NCBI GenBank assembly: GCA_003971905.1
Contig: RSEE01000028.1
Span: 667,446 to 731,445 of the forward strand
Reading direction: 5' to 3'
Source: Moniliella sp. 'wahieum'
Taxonomy: Eukaryota; Basidiomycota; Moniliellomycetes; Moniliellales; Moniliellaceae
DNA length: 64,000 nucleotides
Part shown: piece after piece, positions 48,077 through 59,508 of the stretch
Layout: every line of letters begins with the position of its first letter
Numbering within the stretch: position 1 is the stretch's first letter
Notes under the pieces: generated by a model
What the model was told of the DNA's origin: nothing
What the model saw: the letters and a program-made list of their open reading frames with translations, nothing else
Database searches by the model: none
Translations under genes and position numbers: made by a program

Positions 48077-49910
48077 TCATGGGCTGGCCAGTCGTTTCTT
48101 CTTGTGCTTCTTGGGAGCGGTAGCTTTGCGCTCCCCTTGTTCCTCCTCTGTCGTGCCCATCTCACCCGCTGCAATGCGGGCGCGGTGCTTTTTGGTCATC
48201 CCCTGAAGCGCCTTGGGATGCTTGCTCGTCTTGCCGCCCCTCAAATGGGAAGGAAGCACGCCACTGGCTTCGCGGACATCTTGTCGCTTGGGCGCATGCT
48301 GTCGTAACTTTTTCCGGTCGCCCGACGAGGGTCCTTTCAACTCGTTCATCCACTCTGGCACCTCCTGCCCCGCCACTCGCGCATCACATTCACCACCATC
48401 TTGAGGTGCGGCGCATCATCCGTGGTAAAAAACGTGATTGCATCACCACTTTGCCCCGCTCGACCCGTTCGACCGATCCGGTGAATGTACGTTTGGCTCG
48501 ACTGGGGGAAATCGTAATTGATCACTGTCTTGATGCCCTGCAGGTCAATTCCACGCGCCAACACGTCGGTCGCGATCAGCGCCCAGGTTTGACCAGCCTT
48601 GAGGTTATCGAGCGCGCGCTGCCGCTGTCCAGGGGTGCGATGGGCATGCATCGTATCCACTCGCAAGCCGTCGTAGACCAAATTGTGAAACAAATGGTTG
48701 GCCCGCTCGTTGCTTTGCACAAAGAGCAACGCTGGTGGTTTGAGGCGACCTTGCTGGACCAAATTCCGCAGGGCAAGCAACTTGCCTTCTTCGGACCCAA
48801 CAAATTCCAATGTCTGGCTGACATGCTCCGATGCGCCGTCCCGGTGGCCTACCGCAACGCGCACAGGGTCGGTCGTAAAGCTCCGCGCTAGCAACTCGGT
48901 CCCGGAAGGCAAGGTGGCACTGAACAGGGCTGTACGGCGGGCCGGGTGCGAGGTGGCAGCCAAAACGTCGTCCATTTGGGACAAAAAGTTGTCCTCCAAC
49001 AGCCGATCCGCTTCATCCAACACCAACAACTCCACCTCGCGCAAATCCACTTCTTCTTCCTGCACCGCACGCACCAACCGTAGCGGCGTACTGATCAACA
49101 CATCGGGTGTCTTGACCCGGTGCGTCTGCTCAGCCTTGGACCGCGACATGTTCTCGCCCAACTGTTGGATCTTCCACCGCTTGGAGCCCTTGAGGTGCCC
49201 GTCCGTACCGTACGCAAGTACGACCAGGGTATCGTGGATCTGGGTCGCCAGCTCACGCGTGGGAGCCACAACCAGCGCCCGTGCACCGCCCTTGTCCGTC
49301 TTGGGCCGGGGCGCACCGAGAGAATGTAAGAGGGGAAGACAGTAGGCCAACGTTTTGCCCGACCCCGTAGGTGCATTGGCAAACACGTCCCGCCCCGAAA
49401 GCAGCGCTGCCATCGCGGCTTTCTGAATCGGGGGTCGGAGCCAGCCATGCTGGACCACATGTCGCACGAGGGCCTTGTGTACGCCCCACCGTACACTCAG
49501 CTCGTGCCAGGACACAAGCGGTGCAGGCGGGTCGCCCGACAACTTGAGCCGGTTGGCACGGCAGAAGGAAGCGACCGTATCAGGCGCCAGGGGACCCGAA
49601 CCGTACTCGGGATCGTCAAATCCTTCGCCTGTATAAGCCTCTTCGGGTTGCTCGCGTTTCCTCTTGCCCGTATCCTTGGGCGCAGACTTGCCCTTGCTGC
49701 TCACCGATGCGAAGAAGTCAAGTTCGGGGGGAGCGCGAGCGGCGCGGCAGCGGCGGCGGTGGCGGCGGGAGGTGGCTGGCCCGCGGCACTGGACGCAACG
49801 GGCGGCGTGCGCTTGGCCTGGCCGAACAGCTGCGCATCGGAGGAGAAGCGATTGGTGTCGAAGCGGATGCCGCCGCCGGCGGTGAGCGTGTGGAAGACGT
49901 CGGAGCTCAT
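48077..49910 (-). CDS. ROK1: Rok1/DDX52-type DEAD-box helicase
   Basis: Rok1 is a nucleolar ATP-dependent helicase for early 40S ribosome assembly. ATG 49910 gives MSSDVFHTLTAGGGIRFDT, an N-terminus seen in Rok1 relatives; a short indel at a G-run near 49725 precedes FFASVSSKGKSAPKD. Core motifs are PPIQKAAMAALLSGRDVF, APTGSGKTLAYCLPLL (I) near 49360, APTRELATQIHDT (Ia), STPLRLVRAV (Ib), VLDEADRLLEDNF (II) near 49010, FSATLPSGTE (III), LLFVQSNERANHLFHNLVY, HAHRTPGQRQRALDNLKAG, ATDVLARGIDLQGIKTVIN (V) and HRIGRTGRAGQSGDAITFF (VI). ISTPLRL and the FVQS-RA block are Rok1-specific. After a frame change the tail reads EVPEWMNELKG and ends KKHKKKRLASP with a stop at 48077. About 610 residues fits the family (yeast 564). 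This gene is unrelated in subfamily to the RhlE-like helicase at 9.9-11.4 kb. Confidence 0.92.
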
Positions 49911-50159
49911 CCTCGGCGGGATGGGTGGGATGGGTGGGCTGCGTTGCTTGTTGGAGGCGGGAAAAAAGCGGAGGGCCCCCGCGACCAAAAAAAAAAACGC
50001 TGACCTAAGCCTATAACCGGGGTTGGCACATTTCAATGCAAAGCGTCACGTGCCACAACAGATACGGTCACGTGCGGTTACATACACCACCCCTGGGCGG
50101 CGGCCTGGGCCTGAATGCGTCGCTCGGCTGGACCGCCGCCGCCCCGCTGCGCCGCCGCC
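49911..50159. promoter_or_regulatory. Divergent promoter of ROK1 and the LC8 gene
   Basis: The two ATGs (49910 minus, 50160 plus) are 249 bp apart. Two CACGTG E-boxes lie at 50047-50052 and 50069-50074. A run of 12 A is at 49985-49997, similar to poly(dA:dT) promoter elements of ribosome-biogenesis genes. Confidence 0.55.
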
Positions 50160-51031
50160 ATGACGACCGCCGTGCCCAGCCTGTACGGCACCGCGCCGCC
50201 CGCGCCGCCACCGCCGCGCCCTCCCACTCCGACGCCCTCTCCGGCCCCGGCATTGCCGGCGTGGGCGCCGCCGGCTACCCCCCCCCACCCCCACCCCCAC
50301 CACCGACGCCCCCACCATCGCCCGCACCCAGCCCAGCTCCGTGTACGGCCCCGGCCACGCCCCCTCCATCGCCCCGCCATCCCCGGCACACGCGGCACCG
50401 TCTATACCCACACCGCGCCCCCCGCCTCCACCGCTGCCTTCACCGCGCTGCCCCCACCCCGACGAGCACACACCGCCGTGCCCAGCATCGCCCACGGCCG
50501 CTGCTCCCAGCATGGTGCCCACGCTCCCCCGGCCATTACCCAGCCCACTGCACCCTCCGTTGCTCCCCCCCCTACCGCAAAGGCATCTGCCGCTGGCATT
50601 CCGGGCCTGCCTCCGCCCACCGGCGGCGTCGTCACCGCCCCCACCCTCCGGGCCACGATCAAGAACGTTGACATGTCACCTGAGATGCAGACGGCGTGCG
50701 TGGTGACTTGGCCCTAGAAGCGTTGCAGTCCTACACACTCCCCAAAGACATGGCGGCCTTTACCAAGAAGAGTTTGGATGCCCGCTATGGCCCTACCTGG
50801 CAGAGCATCGTGGGCATCAAGTATGGTTCCTATGTCACCCATGGTACGTCTGTGTCCGTCTTCCTTTAGGGCTAGCATTGACAGTCTTGCCCCCCGGGAT
50901 TGGCAGAGGTGCGGCACTTTATCTACTTTTGTATGTATCTTGTCCCGATCGCGCATCCTGCCACAGAGTACTGATGTACTGACGCTGCTTCAGACTTGGG
51001 AGACTATGCGTTCCTTTTCTGGCGCGCTTAG
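50160..51031 (+). CDS. DYN2: LC8-type dynein light chain with a proline-rich N-terminal extension
   Basis: LC8 is a small dimeric hub of dynein, nuclear pores and many other complexes. The C-terminal 88 or so residues are complete: RATIKNVDMSPEMQ, LALEALQSYTLPKDMAAFT, KKSLDARYGPTWQSIVGIK, YGSYVTH, then across two 63-nt introns (50844-50906 GTACGT...GGCAG; 50931-50993 GTATGT...TTCAG) EVRHFIYFYLGDYAFLFWR and A before the stop at 51029-51031. The 24-nt middle exon and both junctions keep frame exactly. The ATG at 50160 (GCCGCCATGACG) is followed by MTTAVPSLYGTAPPAPPPP and about 160 Pro/Ala/Ser-rich residues before the LC8 fold. Canonical LC8 is 85-95 residues, so the extension is unusual. An alternative start just before the LC8 core (no ATG is seen there) would be needed for a standard protein. 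Confidence 0.9.
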
Positions 51032-51758
51032 TTGCTAGTTTCTTCTCAAAACTATTAAGGACTGGGGGTTCGGTGTGCGACGGTGTGCTACGCTTGTTCA
51101 TATCTGCACCTATACGACACCTGCCCTCGTGTGCTCGCTTTGTCGGGGTGCAAGCCACCGCCCTTCGAGCCTCGCTCTTTCTTCGTGGGGGGAGGTTGCA
51201 AGATCGTACGAACAGCTAGACGTTCTGGGCCGCTTGAATAGCTTGGTCCGAGCCTGTCTTGTTTCCAGGAGGAACTTATAATATATCGCTGTTCAACCAC
51301 ACCCCAACAGGGCTCTTTTGATAATCTGTCTGGTAGTCAGGCATAAGACATGGGTTAGGCGAGCAAAGGGGGTCTCCTTGACAATCCCTTCCATGGCGTT
51401 CCACCCTTCCCTCTCTCCTCTGCAGTGTTCCTCCCCGTCCTCCAACTCCGTCTCGTTGGGGAGACCCGGAGCGTGTGCCAGACTGGCTCCAGTATTCCCG
51501 GTATGGTTTGTCTTCGCGATGTGGCTCCTCTCTGACAGTAAAGTACTGCGAATCCCCAACGTACGCAAGACACAGGACATATAATGATACCCCCCCTCTG
51601 ACCACCTGAATCCAAGGGGACGGTGGGTGCCCAATTTATATACAGCGGAGCATCTTCCATTTCAATCTGTTTTCTTTTTTTAGAAGCCCATTGGCTGCAC
51701 ATTAACGCCGCGTTTCATTCCAGCTCCTACCACTTGGAATCGCGATCCACTGCCCGCC
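51032..51758. other. Intergenic region between LC8 and PUS3
   Basis: Two plus-strand genes flank it. ORFs at 51276-51634 (-) and 51318-51584 (+) show no motif. A CCAATTTATATACAGC TATA-like element lies at 51631-51645, about 120 bp before the PUS3 ATG, and is the likely core promoter. Confidence 0.45.
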
Positions 51759-54164
51759 ATGAGCGTCGTCCTGGCTGGCGTGAGGACGTGGGCTCGCGTC
51801 GAGATCGGATATGGGACCGGTGGGAAGCGGGGCAATGGGCCCCGGGCTTGGTCGGGTGCTGTGTGGCGGCCGGGGCGCCAGCTTCACGCTTCGGCCTGCC
51901 GCGCCTTACCACGCAGCACGGCCAGCATTGCCGAGTCGGTGGAGGCGGTGCGACGGCACCCCGAGGCGGCGCGCGGGCGGCGCGGTACGAGGAGACGCCG
52001 CGGGACGAGCTGGTGCGCCGGTTGGTTGCGCTCGAGCTTGCGCTCGAAGGGGTGGAGGAGAATGTGCGGGCGCGGCTCGAAGCCCAGCTCAACATCTCCA
52101 AAAAGGCCGCTTTGGCACGCAGCCCTCGCCCCGTCCGGCCCCAACGCTCCTATGACGTTTTGGGCCAGCCGTGCCGCAAGATCGCGCTCCGGTTCAGCTA
52201 CGACGGTGAGCCGTACTTGGGTCTTGCGGCCCAGGTCGGGCTCGACACTCTCATGCCCACCCCTTTGGTCACCCGGCTCCACACGAGCTCGCGCCTGAAG
52301 ATCTGGGTCCCGGCACCAACTCGGTCGAGGCGGTGCTCTGGCATGCTCTCTCCCGCCTCCGCCTCGTCGCCCCCGAGTACGGGATGCGCGGCGCCGACTT
52401 TTCCCGCTGCGGGCGTACCGATCGCGGGGTGTCGGCGGCTACGCAAGTGGTGAGCCTATGGGTACGAAGTAAAACAGTGGACGAGTGGGAAGCGCGCAAG
52501 GCTGAACGGCGCAAGTTCCGCCACGAAGACCAGCACGCCACCGATCCCATTATCAATCGCCGTCCTGCCCTCGATGCTCAGGGGAAGCCGATCGAATTTG
52601 TTCCGGCCGAAGAGGAGCTGCCGTACATTGTCTCCCTCAACAACGTTTTGCCCCCTACCATTCGTGTCACGGGCTGGTCTCCCGTTCGTCCTGATTTTAA
52701 TGCGCGCTTCGATTGTCGGTACCGGCACTACAAGTACTTCTTTACCGATGGTGCGCCGCCGTCGTTGAGGGGGGTGGAGGGACACCCTATGCCCCCCGGT
52801 CGGCACCATGCTGGGACCAAATTGGACATTGCCGCCATGCGCGACGCGGCCTCTCGGTTCTTGGGCGAACACGATTTTCGGAACTTGTGCCGTGTGGATC
52901 CGACCAAGCAGACAAGCAACTTTCGTCGCCGCATCGATGGTATCAGCATCGATCCCGTCCAGTCCAATTGGCCTTGCGTCCGAGTCCGCAAGACGAGTGG
53001 ACCCTCGACCCTGCCGTAGGGGCGTACCCTCCCTCGTTCGACGTATCTTCCGACCCCAACCGAGAACAGATGTACGTGCTCAACCTCCGTGGGTTGGCCT
53101 TCCTCTACCACCAAGTCCGCCACATGGTCGCCGTCTTGTTTATGGTGGGCACCGGCGTGGAGCAGCCCAGTGTGGTGGACGAACTGCTCAATGTGGAGAC
53201 TGGCGCCGTGGCAGCGGATCGGTTGGCGATGCGGATTGCTGGGTGGAACTTGGGCACCGATGCACCGCCCGGACATGCGGATCGGGTGACCATCCCGGGC
53301 TCCACGGCCACCAGCTTAGATGGCAAGGTAGCTGCCGACGGGCCTCAGGACTACGAAGCAGTACAGCGGCGTAAGGAGGAAGCGCTTCGTGTGGTCGAAG
53401 CGCACCGTGCTGCCGTGCGCGGGGCAGAAGGGAGAGAACGGGGAGAACGAATTGCAAAAAGGGTTGGATGACCTGTACGATTCGCTGCCTGTCATTGACA
53501 GTCGTCCCATCTACGAGCTGGCCAAGGGAGAGCCACTTCTTTTATGGGACTGTGGATTCCGTGCTACCGATCTGCAATGGCGCACCGGCAGCGACGATGC
53601 TCCCCTCTTGCCTCTGGCCCCGTCGGACGCAAGCAAGCCCGACCGATGGGTCGGAGGATGTGCCTAACGAGATGGATTGGACCAGCATGGTGCGTGCTAC
53701 ACGGGCCGTGCAAGCCAAGCAACCAGACAAGGATGTCGCATGCCACATTCTTGCCCGCTACCTCCACGCAGAATGGACGCGAATGCGGATCAAGGCGGAG
53801 ATGTACCGGCATTTCGTCCTGGCTGCGCCTACGCCTTCGTCGGGCGGGTGGACGCCCGCCTCGACGCTCTACCACCAAGCCCGACAGCCCACGCTTATCC
53901 CGCCCCCCCCTCCCGACGAGATCCACAAGGGCGATACCTTTGTCGCGCTCGGGCATGGTACTTCGCCCGGGTCTGCCTAACTGGAAAAAAATCGCGACCC
54001 TACACCGGAGGAACCGCCTGAGGTGCGCAATGCCCGGTTCCGCATCAACAAGTGGAGCGAAGACGAGCGCGATCCAAAGAGAAGTATCCCTGCCTTCGGT
54101 CGAGGACCCGGCGGCGAGCGCGGCAAACGAAACCAAGAAAGACCGTGACGGCCATGCAGAGTAA
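51759..54164 (+). CDS. DEG1: tRNA pseudouridine synthase Pus3/Deg1 (positions 38/39)
   Basis: Deg1/Pus3 makes pseudouridine at positions 38 and 39 of tRNA anticodon arms. The N-terminal helix RDELVRRLVALELALEGVE near 52010 and RKIALRFSYDGEPYLGLA near 52175 precede the catalytic block FSRCGRTDRGVSAATQVVS near 52400, whose Asp is the TruA-family nucleophile. Next come LPYIVSLNNVLPPTIRVTG, FNARFDCRYRHYKYFF near 52710, FLGEHDFRNLCRVDPTKQT, then LNLRGLAFLYHQVRHMVAV near 53090. The C-terminal part keeps the Deg1-type blocks RPIYELAKGEPLLLWDCGF near 53510 and VRNARFRINKWSEDE near 54040. The end is either GGERGKRNQERP (54148) or KKDRDGHAE (54164), depending on an indel. The start at 51759 is the first ATG after a TATA-like element; frames change about seven times. 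Confidence 0.92.
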
Positions 54165-54192
54165 TCTGACGGTCATGCAGAGTAATCTATAC
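54147..54192. repeat. Short tandem duplication at the PUS3 3' end
   Basis: TGACGGCCATGCAGAGTAATC is followed at once by TGACGGTCATGCAGAGTAATC. The duplication starts inside the predicted C-terminus and repeats the in-frame TAA, so it leaves the protein length unchanged. Confidence 0.8.
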
Positions 54193-54601
54193 CGTACTGC
54201 TTGCTACCCCATCGTAAGTCGCGGATTTCCTTGAGCGAACGCGCATTTCCAACTGGACCTCGAAGATCTATCCTGAGGGCACCGGCCCACCACAGTCTTA
54301 TGTCAGGACTGTTGTACACGTCCAGAAAAGGACCAAAAAGCAAGGTATGCTACGATGCTCAATATTCAGACAGGAAAACGGGACAGAAAGATACACAAGT
54401 GGTTGTACAAGACGCTACACTAGGGTACAACACGCTTTCTTTCGCGACGGTGGACAGAGAGAGGCACCTGAAAAAAAACACAGGTGGTACACGAAAAAGC
54501 CTTGTAGGTCATGGGAGACGTAGAGTTCCAACAAGAAAAAGGGGGGGTGAGGTAGAAGTGAGGTAGAACGGCCGTAGCTGCTCACGATGTTCGTTCGTGA
54601 C
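54165..54601. other. Convergent 3' region of PUS3 and the tail-anchored protein gene
   Basis: The stretch lies between two stops. It is richer in A than its flanks (GAAAAAAAACACAGG near 54470). An ORF at 54201-54566 (+) has no known motif. No gene is supported. Confidence 0.45.
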
Positions 54602-56114
54602 TTACTCGGGCCCCAAGATGCGGCGCCACCAGACGAACGCCACAGCGGACGCAGCGATCACACCCATTCCCAAGCCGAGACCGACACCCATGTCGGCCGC
54701 AGTGGGTGGACCTGGCGGGTGAGAACGGTGTCTGGCGCGACAGCGCCGGCGACGAGGAAATGTAGAAGAAGCAGCTTTGCCGCGCCCTGACAGAGAGGCA
54801 GAGGTGGAAGTGGAAGGGGAATTGGATGCGGCATAGCCCCAGGGCGGACACCCGGCTCGGATCGGTGCGACGAGCGGAGCCGGGAGAGCCTGTGGCGTTC
54901 CAACCGGTGCGACAGGTGATCCGACAGAGCCACTGGAAACGTCGCCTTCGGCTGCTTCGAGTTCAGGAATGCCCAGCTCGGCGAGCGCAAGTGGGTCGGG
55001 GAAGACAAGGCCCAACGTGGCAGCATCCATGGGAACGGAAGGGACGAATGGTCGTCCTCGCCTGCCGCGCCCGCGCATCGCCATCACTTTCCCCGTCATT
55101 CTCAGGGCGACCTAGAGGGCGCGAGAGCGGTGGGTACGCGACGCCGTGATGACGGCGACGGGGGAACTGGGTGGCAGGGCTGTTGGGTGGCAGGGAGGGA
55201 TACGAAGGATCCAACTCGTCCCGGATCGTTTCCAGATCAGCAAATGCCTCTGCGATCGCTTGTTGTAGTTGGTTGGGATCGTCCGAGCCAAGCGTGATGA
55301 CCGGTCCGGCCGAGCGAGTAGCACCCCGGGGCTCGGAAGGAGGCAAGACAAGGGACTGGTCCAGCGGACTGAGCAGCGCCGAGCTAGCGGGGAAATCAGT
55401 GTCGCCTCGACTTCGCTATCGGACAAAGTGCGCCACGGACCAATGGGAGTAACGCGAAGCGGGGGTGCCGCCTGATCGGGTGGTGGCAGTCGTGCGGGCC
55501 ATAGGGGGTGGGCCAGTGATGGGGATGGCCGAGAGCAGGGATGCACTTAGAGAGACAGACTTCGATGCGGGCTTGGTGGCCGCGGGGATGGGTGGAAGGG
55601 ACAAAGGCATAGCTGCGCTCTGACGCCTGGCTCGCGGCCTCGTGTGGGCTGCTGCCGCGCACGCTGCGACCGGGACTGGGGCTTGGGCTGGGACTGGGAC
55701 TAGCACTTCCAGAGCTGTTGGTTCGACCGCGCGGGCCATGGGGGCCATGGAGACCCAACCGCCGACGCCGACGCATCCACGCCGCCACCGAGATGGAAGC
55801 GCAGGGAAGGGCGGCCGGCGCTGGGCGTGGCCGAGACCCAGTCGGGGCCACAGACGACAGAGACGGCTCAGAAAGGGGGTGGACGAGGGGGACTGTGAAC
55901 TGGAGGACGACCGCATCGGGGGTCTGGCCGACCAGCGCAAAACGCCAGCGCCCGTGTCGGGGAGGATGAGGGGAGGGCTGATGCGGGCAAGGGAGGGGCT
56001 GCTGCTGGAGGGGCTGGTGGCGACACCGAGGCTGCCGCTGCCGCTGGGGGAGCTGATGGAGGGCGGCGGAGGCGGCGTGCGGCGGCGTGAAGGGGGCGGG
56101 GGCGGCGAGCGCAT
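54602..56114 (-). CDS. Ser/Pro-rich protein with a C-terminal membrane anchor, unknown function
   Basis: From ATG 56114 the minus strand gives MRSPPPPPSRRRTPPPPP, then SSPSGSGSLGVATSPSSSS and LARISPPLILPDTGAG. Across frames a short ordered piece DAVVLQFTVPLVHPLSEPS (near 55900) and SDPNQLQQAIAEAFADLET (near 55260), which looks like an amphipathic helix, stand out of long Ser/Pro/Arg-rich stretches. The C-terminus (near 54690) is DMGVGLGLGMGVIAASAVA followed by FVWWRRILGPE and a stop at 54602-54604: one hydrophobic helix closed by Arg-Arg, the layout of a tail-anchored protein. No signal peptide is seen. Roughly 480 residues. I recognise no family; the 5' neighbour on the same strand is the PXB-DUF3818 gene. 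The frame path is uncertain in the middle. Confidence 0.5.
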
Positions 56115-56387
56115 GGCAGTGGCAGTGGCAGTGGGGTGGCGGTGGTAGTGCGGCGAGAGGGGCGGGCGGGCAGGAAAGAGAGAGTGGCGCCGTGCTGATA
56201 TCTGCGGTAGGATCTTATAGGGGCTCGCACTTTTTGCGTGCGTTGCGTTGCGTTGCGTTGCTTTCTGGGCCTGGCTAGCGCGGCATCGCTTGTATCTTGT
56301 ATTCCCCGATCTGATCGGATCTGCCGGCCGGGAGTAGCGCAGCGCAGCAGGCCGCCCCATCGATCCCCAGCAGACGCACAGCAGCGG

Positions 56388-59300
56388 CTACGAGCATCCT
56401 ACCAACCCCAGCGGCCCCAGCGCCCACAGACAACATGCAGCAATCACAATTGACGCCCCGCCTGGGCTGCCCCAACTCAACTGAAGAACGGCAGCTTGAC
56501 TCGCCCGCCCTTGGGCGTCCCTCGAGGCAGCGTGCGCGTCTCGCCGCTCCCGCCCCGACTCAGCCTGTGCCGCTCCGCGATCGGCCCGACGGGCGGTCAA
56601 GCGGGAGGCTGTGCGCGCTGGGCGTGCGTGGGTCGGACCGACTTGTCTCGCCCCCTGGCTCCCGAGACCCACGAGCATACGGCGCGCGTGAACTGTGGTA
56701 CCCGCCAGTGTCCTTGGACCGCCCCTTGCCTCCTCGCTCACGCTTACGTTCACGTTCACGCTCACGCTCACGCTCACGCCACTCTCCCTCTCCTCCTCCT
56801 CCTCCTCCTCCTCTGAATCTTCCGACCGCCGACTGGGACCCCACGATCCGCCCTCGGACCGTGACCCCAGCGCGTCCTCGGCGCCCGTCCCGCCCCGCAC
56901 CCCCACGTCCTGCCAATCCGGCAGAGCCGAGAGCAGCTGGGCACGGAAGGCCGGCAAGAGTTTGCGTGTGTGGAGCAAGTTGGGGGGGGAAGGAGATGGA
57001 AGCTGGACTGTAGCGTAATTCGCCCACATCTTCTTCCGCCATCAAATGTTGTCCACATGGGTCCAAGTCGTCGAACCAGAGGTGCGGGTAAGTCTGCGCT
57101 TCTGTTCCGCGTGCTTCGGTGCGACACACACCATCGTCCATCCGAACCCCATTCGCCTTCATGAGGCGTTGCATCAGACGGTCAATGTCTGGACTTCTTG
57201 TTGGAAACGAGGGTCGGGGGGAAGCTGCGATTCGCCCAACAAGACCTTGTACCGCGTACTTCTTCTTCCTCTTCTCCTCGTCATCGTGAGCAAACAAAAA
57301 GTCGCGCCGCACCTCCAACTCGCGCCGCACTTTTTGCCACAACGTCCAGGTTTGCAATACTCAATCTCGCGCAGGATGCGTTTCGTGTCCTCGGGTTTGA
57401 TCCGTTCGTCCGCCAACAGTGCCTCGACGTTCAACTCGATATTGGGCTTGGACCGGTCGGCTGGGTGGGCAGGATCAGAGGTACCGAGCGCCATGTAATC
57501 CGTAGCCAGTTGGATCCATTCCAAGATCGGTTGTGCGGCGGGGGTCAGTTCATGGACCAGCCGTATAGCGCGTCCTCGTGGCGCTTGCACAGCGCCACCC
57601 ACGCTGCCGGGGAAGGGTCGGAAGATTGTCGGGTCGCCATCAGGTCATCCAAGAACGCTTGTAGGTCGTCGAGCCATTGACCTAGATCGGCATGGGCCAA
57701 GGCGAGCTTGAGCGCATCGTAAAATACATACTCGAGCGCATCTTTGATCAACGTAGGAACCAATGCGCCATTCGCGACTTCGAGCTTGTTGTCGATCGCG
57801 TAACCTCCGCGCCTCACAGCACAAGCTTCAGCAAGGCGAATTGCTGTGCCATCGTCTCCTCCTCACGAGTGAGACCGTCGGAAGAAGCGTATTCGGCAGC
57901 AGCGCGCGTCGCCGCAAATGCTTGTTTCGCCTCGGCATTGGCGCGGAAGAATGACGGGCCGAGGTGGTCGGATAGGCGGCATCCAGGTGGCCCCGGTACT
58001 TGCTCATCCCAAAGCACCGTTGCATCTCTAACACATCGTCGGCATCGACCGGACTCAGCCCGCGCGTCGAAGTACCTTGCTTGCCAGCGTACCCGTGCCG
58101 CGGCGATTCCAGCAAGATGGTAGTTACCACATCGTCACCCGTGTCCAGTGTCTTTCGTTCGATCGCCAGACGCTCGACCCGGTCCGAATGGGAGACGTAG
58201 TCCAAGATCCGGTTGACAAGGGGTACTTGGTCCGTCAGCACGGCCGCCTTGAGTGGTGTCAACAAGTCCTTCTCGATCACTTCCATGTCCCGTTTGATCA
58301 GAAAGGCAGCGATCCGTTGGAGCAGGCTCTTGCTCCCGGCCGGCTTGGCGAGAAGGAGGCCAAGAAAGGACTGGACGATCAATTGGGGGTTGCTGTAGCG
58401 CAGCAACTGTTTGGTAGCCCACCAAGGGAAGAGGGTATGATGCCCTTGATCACACGGAACGAAGCATTGGCCTCGGGCGAGGTGACAAAGGTAGTGTACA
58501 GGAACGTGGCCACTTCTTCACGCAAGTTCTCGGCTGCGTTGCGGAACCGACTGGGCAGGGCATCGAGCGAGGAAACATCCAAGTACCGCCACGCATCTTC
58601 CAGGCCATCTTCATGTTCCACCACATACTCTTTGAATGCACCGGCGTCGCGTCCGATCCGAGCCGCTTCCTGCCCAGCCAACTTCCATTGGCGCGCGACC
58701 TCCGCCTCGATCGCTGGATCGCCCGACGCATTGCCCGTCGCTCCCGGGACAAATAGATCATCAATCTGGGCAAGAAGTACGAGTCTACCTGGACCGGTTT
58801 GTCCATCCCCGCTTCACCGTCCCCCGGCCCCACTCCTTACCTACGCCCCACTTCTCCGTCCCGGGCATCCCGGGACCCGGACCGCGCTGTTCGCCTTCGC
58901 CTCGAATCCCAATACCGCGGGAAAAGAACTTGGACAAGAGCGACACTCCTGACAGGGCCCAATACCGGCGCTGCGTCAACTCGGCCCGTTCGAGTGTCGT
59001 GCTAAAGTTGCGTGCGGCCAATTCGTCCATCAACACTTGGACCCGCGACTGCCAGAACTTGGTCGGCGCTGTATCCAGACCGGGAGCGAGCGGAGGTGGG
59101 TTTGGAACAAGTGGCGCAGAATGACAGGTTGCGTGATGCGCTCGCTACTCACTTGCTTTCATCTTTGGTACGCCATGCGGTGCATACGGGTCCTCGACCG
59201 GATCCACCGTCGTGTCCTTCGTGTACTCGTTGACCAGGTCCTTGCGCGTGCCGTGTGAGTTCAGGACGTGGCCGAGAAGGGAGCGCCATAGACGGTCAAT

Positions 59301-59473
59301 GTACTGAGCTTTTCCAGTTCACTCGCCTCGTGGGCCAATTGAAGTGAGACGAGGGCTCGAACGAGGTAGTGGCGTTGCTCAGGCGTGAGATGCTTGGGGT
59401 TGGAACTAGGTTGGCCGCAGGAGGAGGTCCAGAGGGAGGACAGGTGACGAAGCCTTGTCCAATGGATTGACAT
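56388..59473 (-). CDS. PXB-DUF3818 protein (yeast YPR097W/Lec1-like) without a visible PX domain
   Basis: Yeast Lec1 (YPR097W) has PXB, PX and DUF3818 regions and affects lipid droplets and sterol distribution. Here PXB begins with LTPEQRHYLVRALVSLQLA near 59370, continues VYGAPFS, then RITQPVILRHLFQTHLRSL near 59160 and KFWQSRVQVLMDELAARNF near 59050. After only a short Gly/Glu-rich linker (58790-58900) the DUF3818 part starts: EAEVARQWKLAGQEAARIG near 58700, FKEYVVEHEDGLEDAWRYL near 58625, LLRYSNPQLIVQSFLGLLL near 58390 and AKPAGSKSLLQRIAAFLIK. Later blocks are EYVFYDALKLALAHADLGQ near 57710, EWIQLATDYMALG near 57510 and LWQKVRRELEVRRDFLFAH near 57320. The tail is acidic and Ser-rich (EEEEEEEER near 56800) and its stop is uncertain (56388 or 56560). 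The ATG at 59473 is only 35 bp after the stop of the upstream gene. Confidence 0.75.
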
Positions 59474-59508
59474 GCGGTGCAGGGGGCGGGATGGGGTCTC
59501 GTGTCGTC

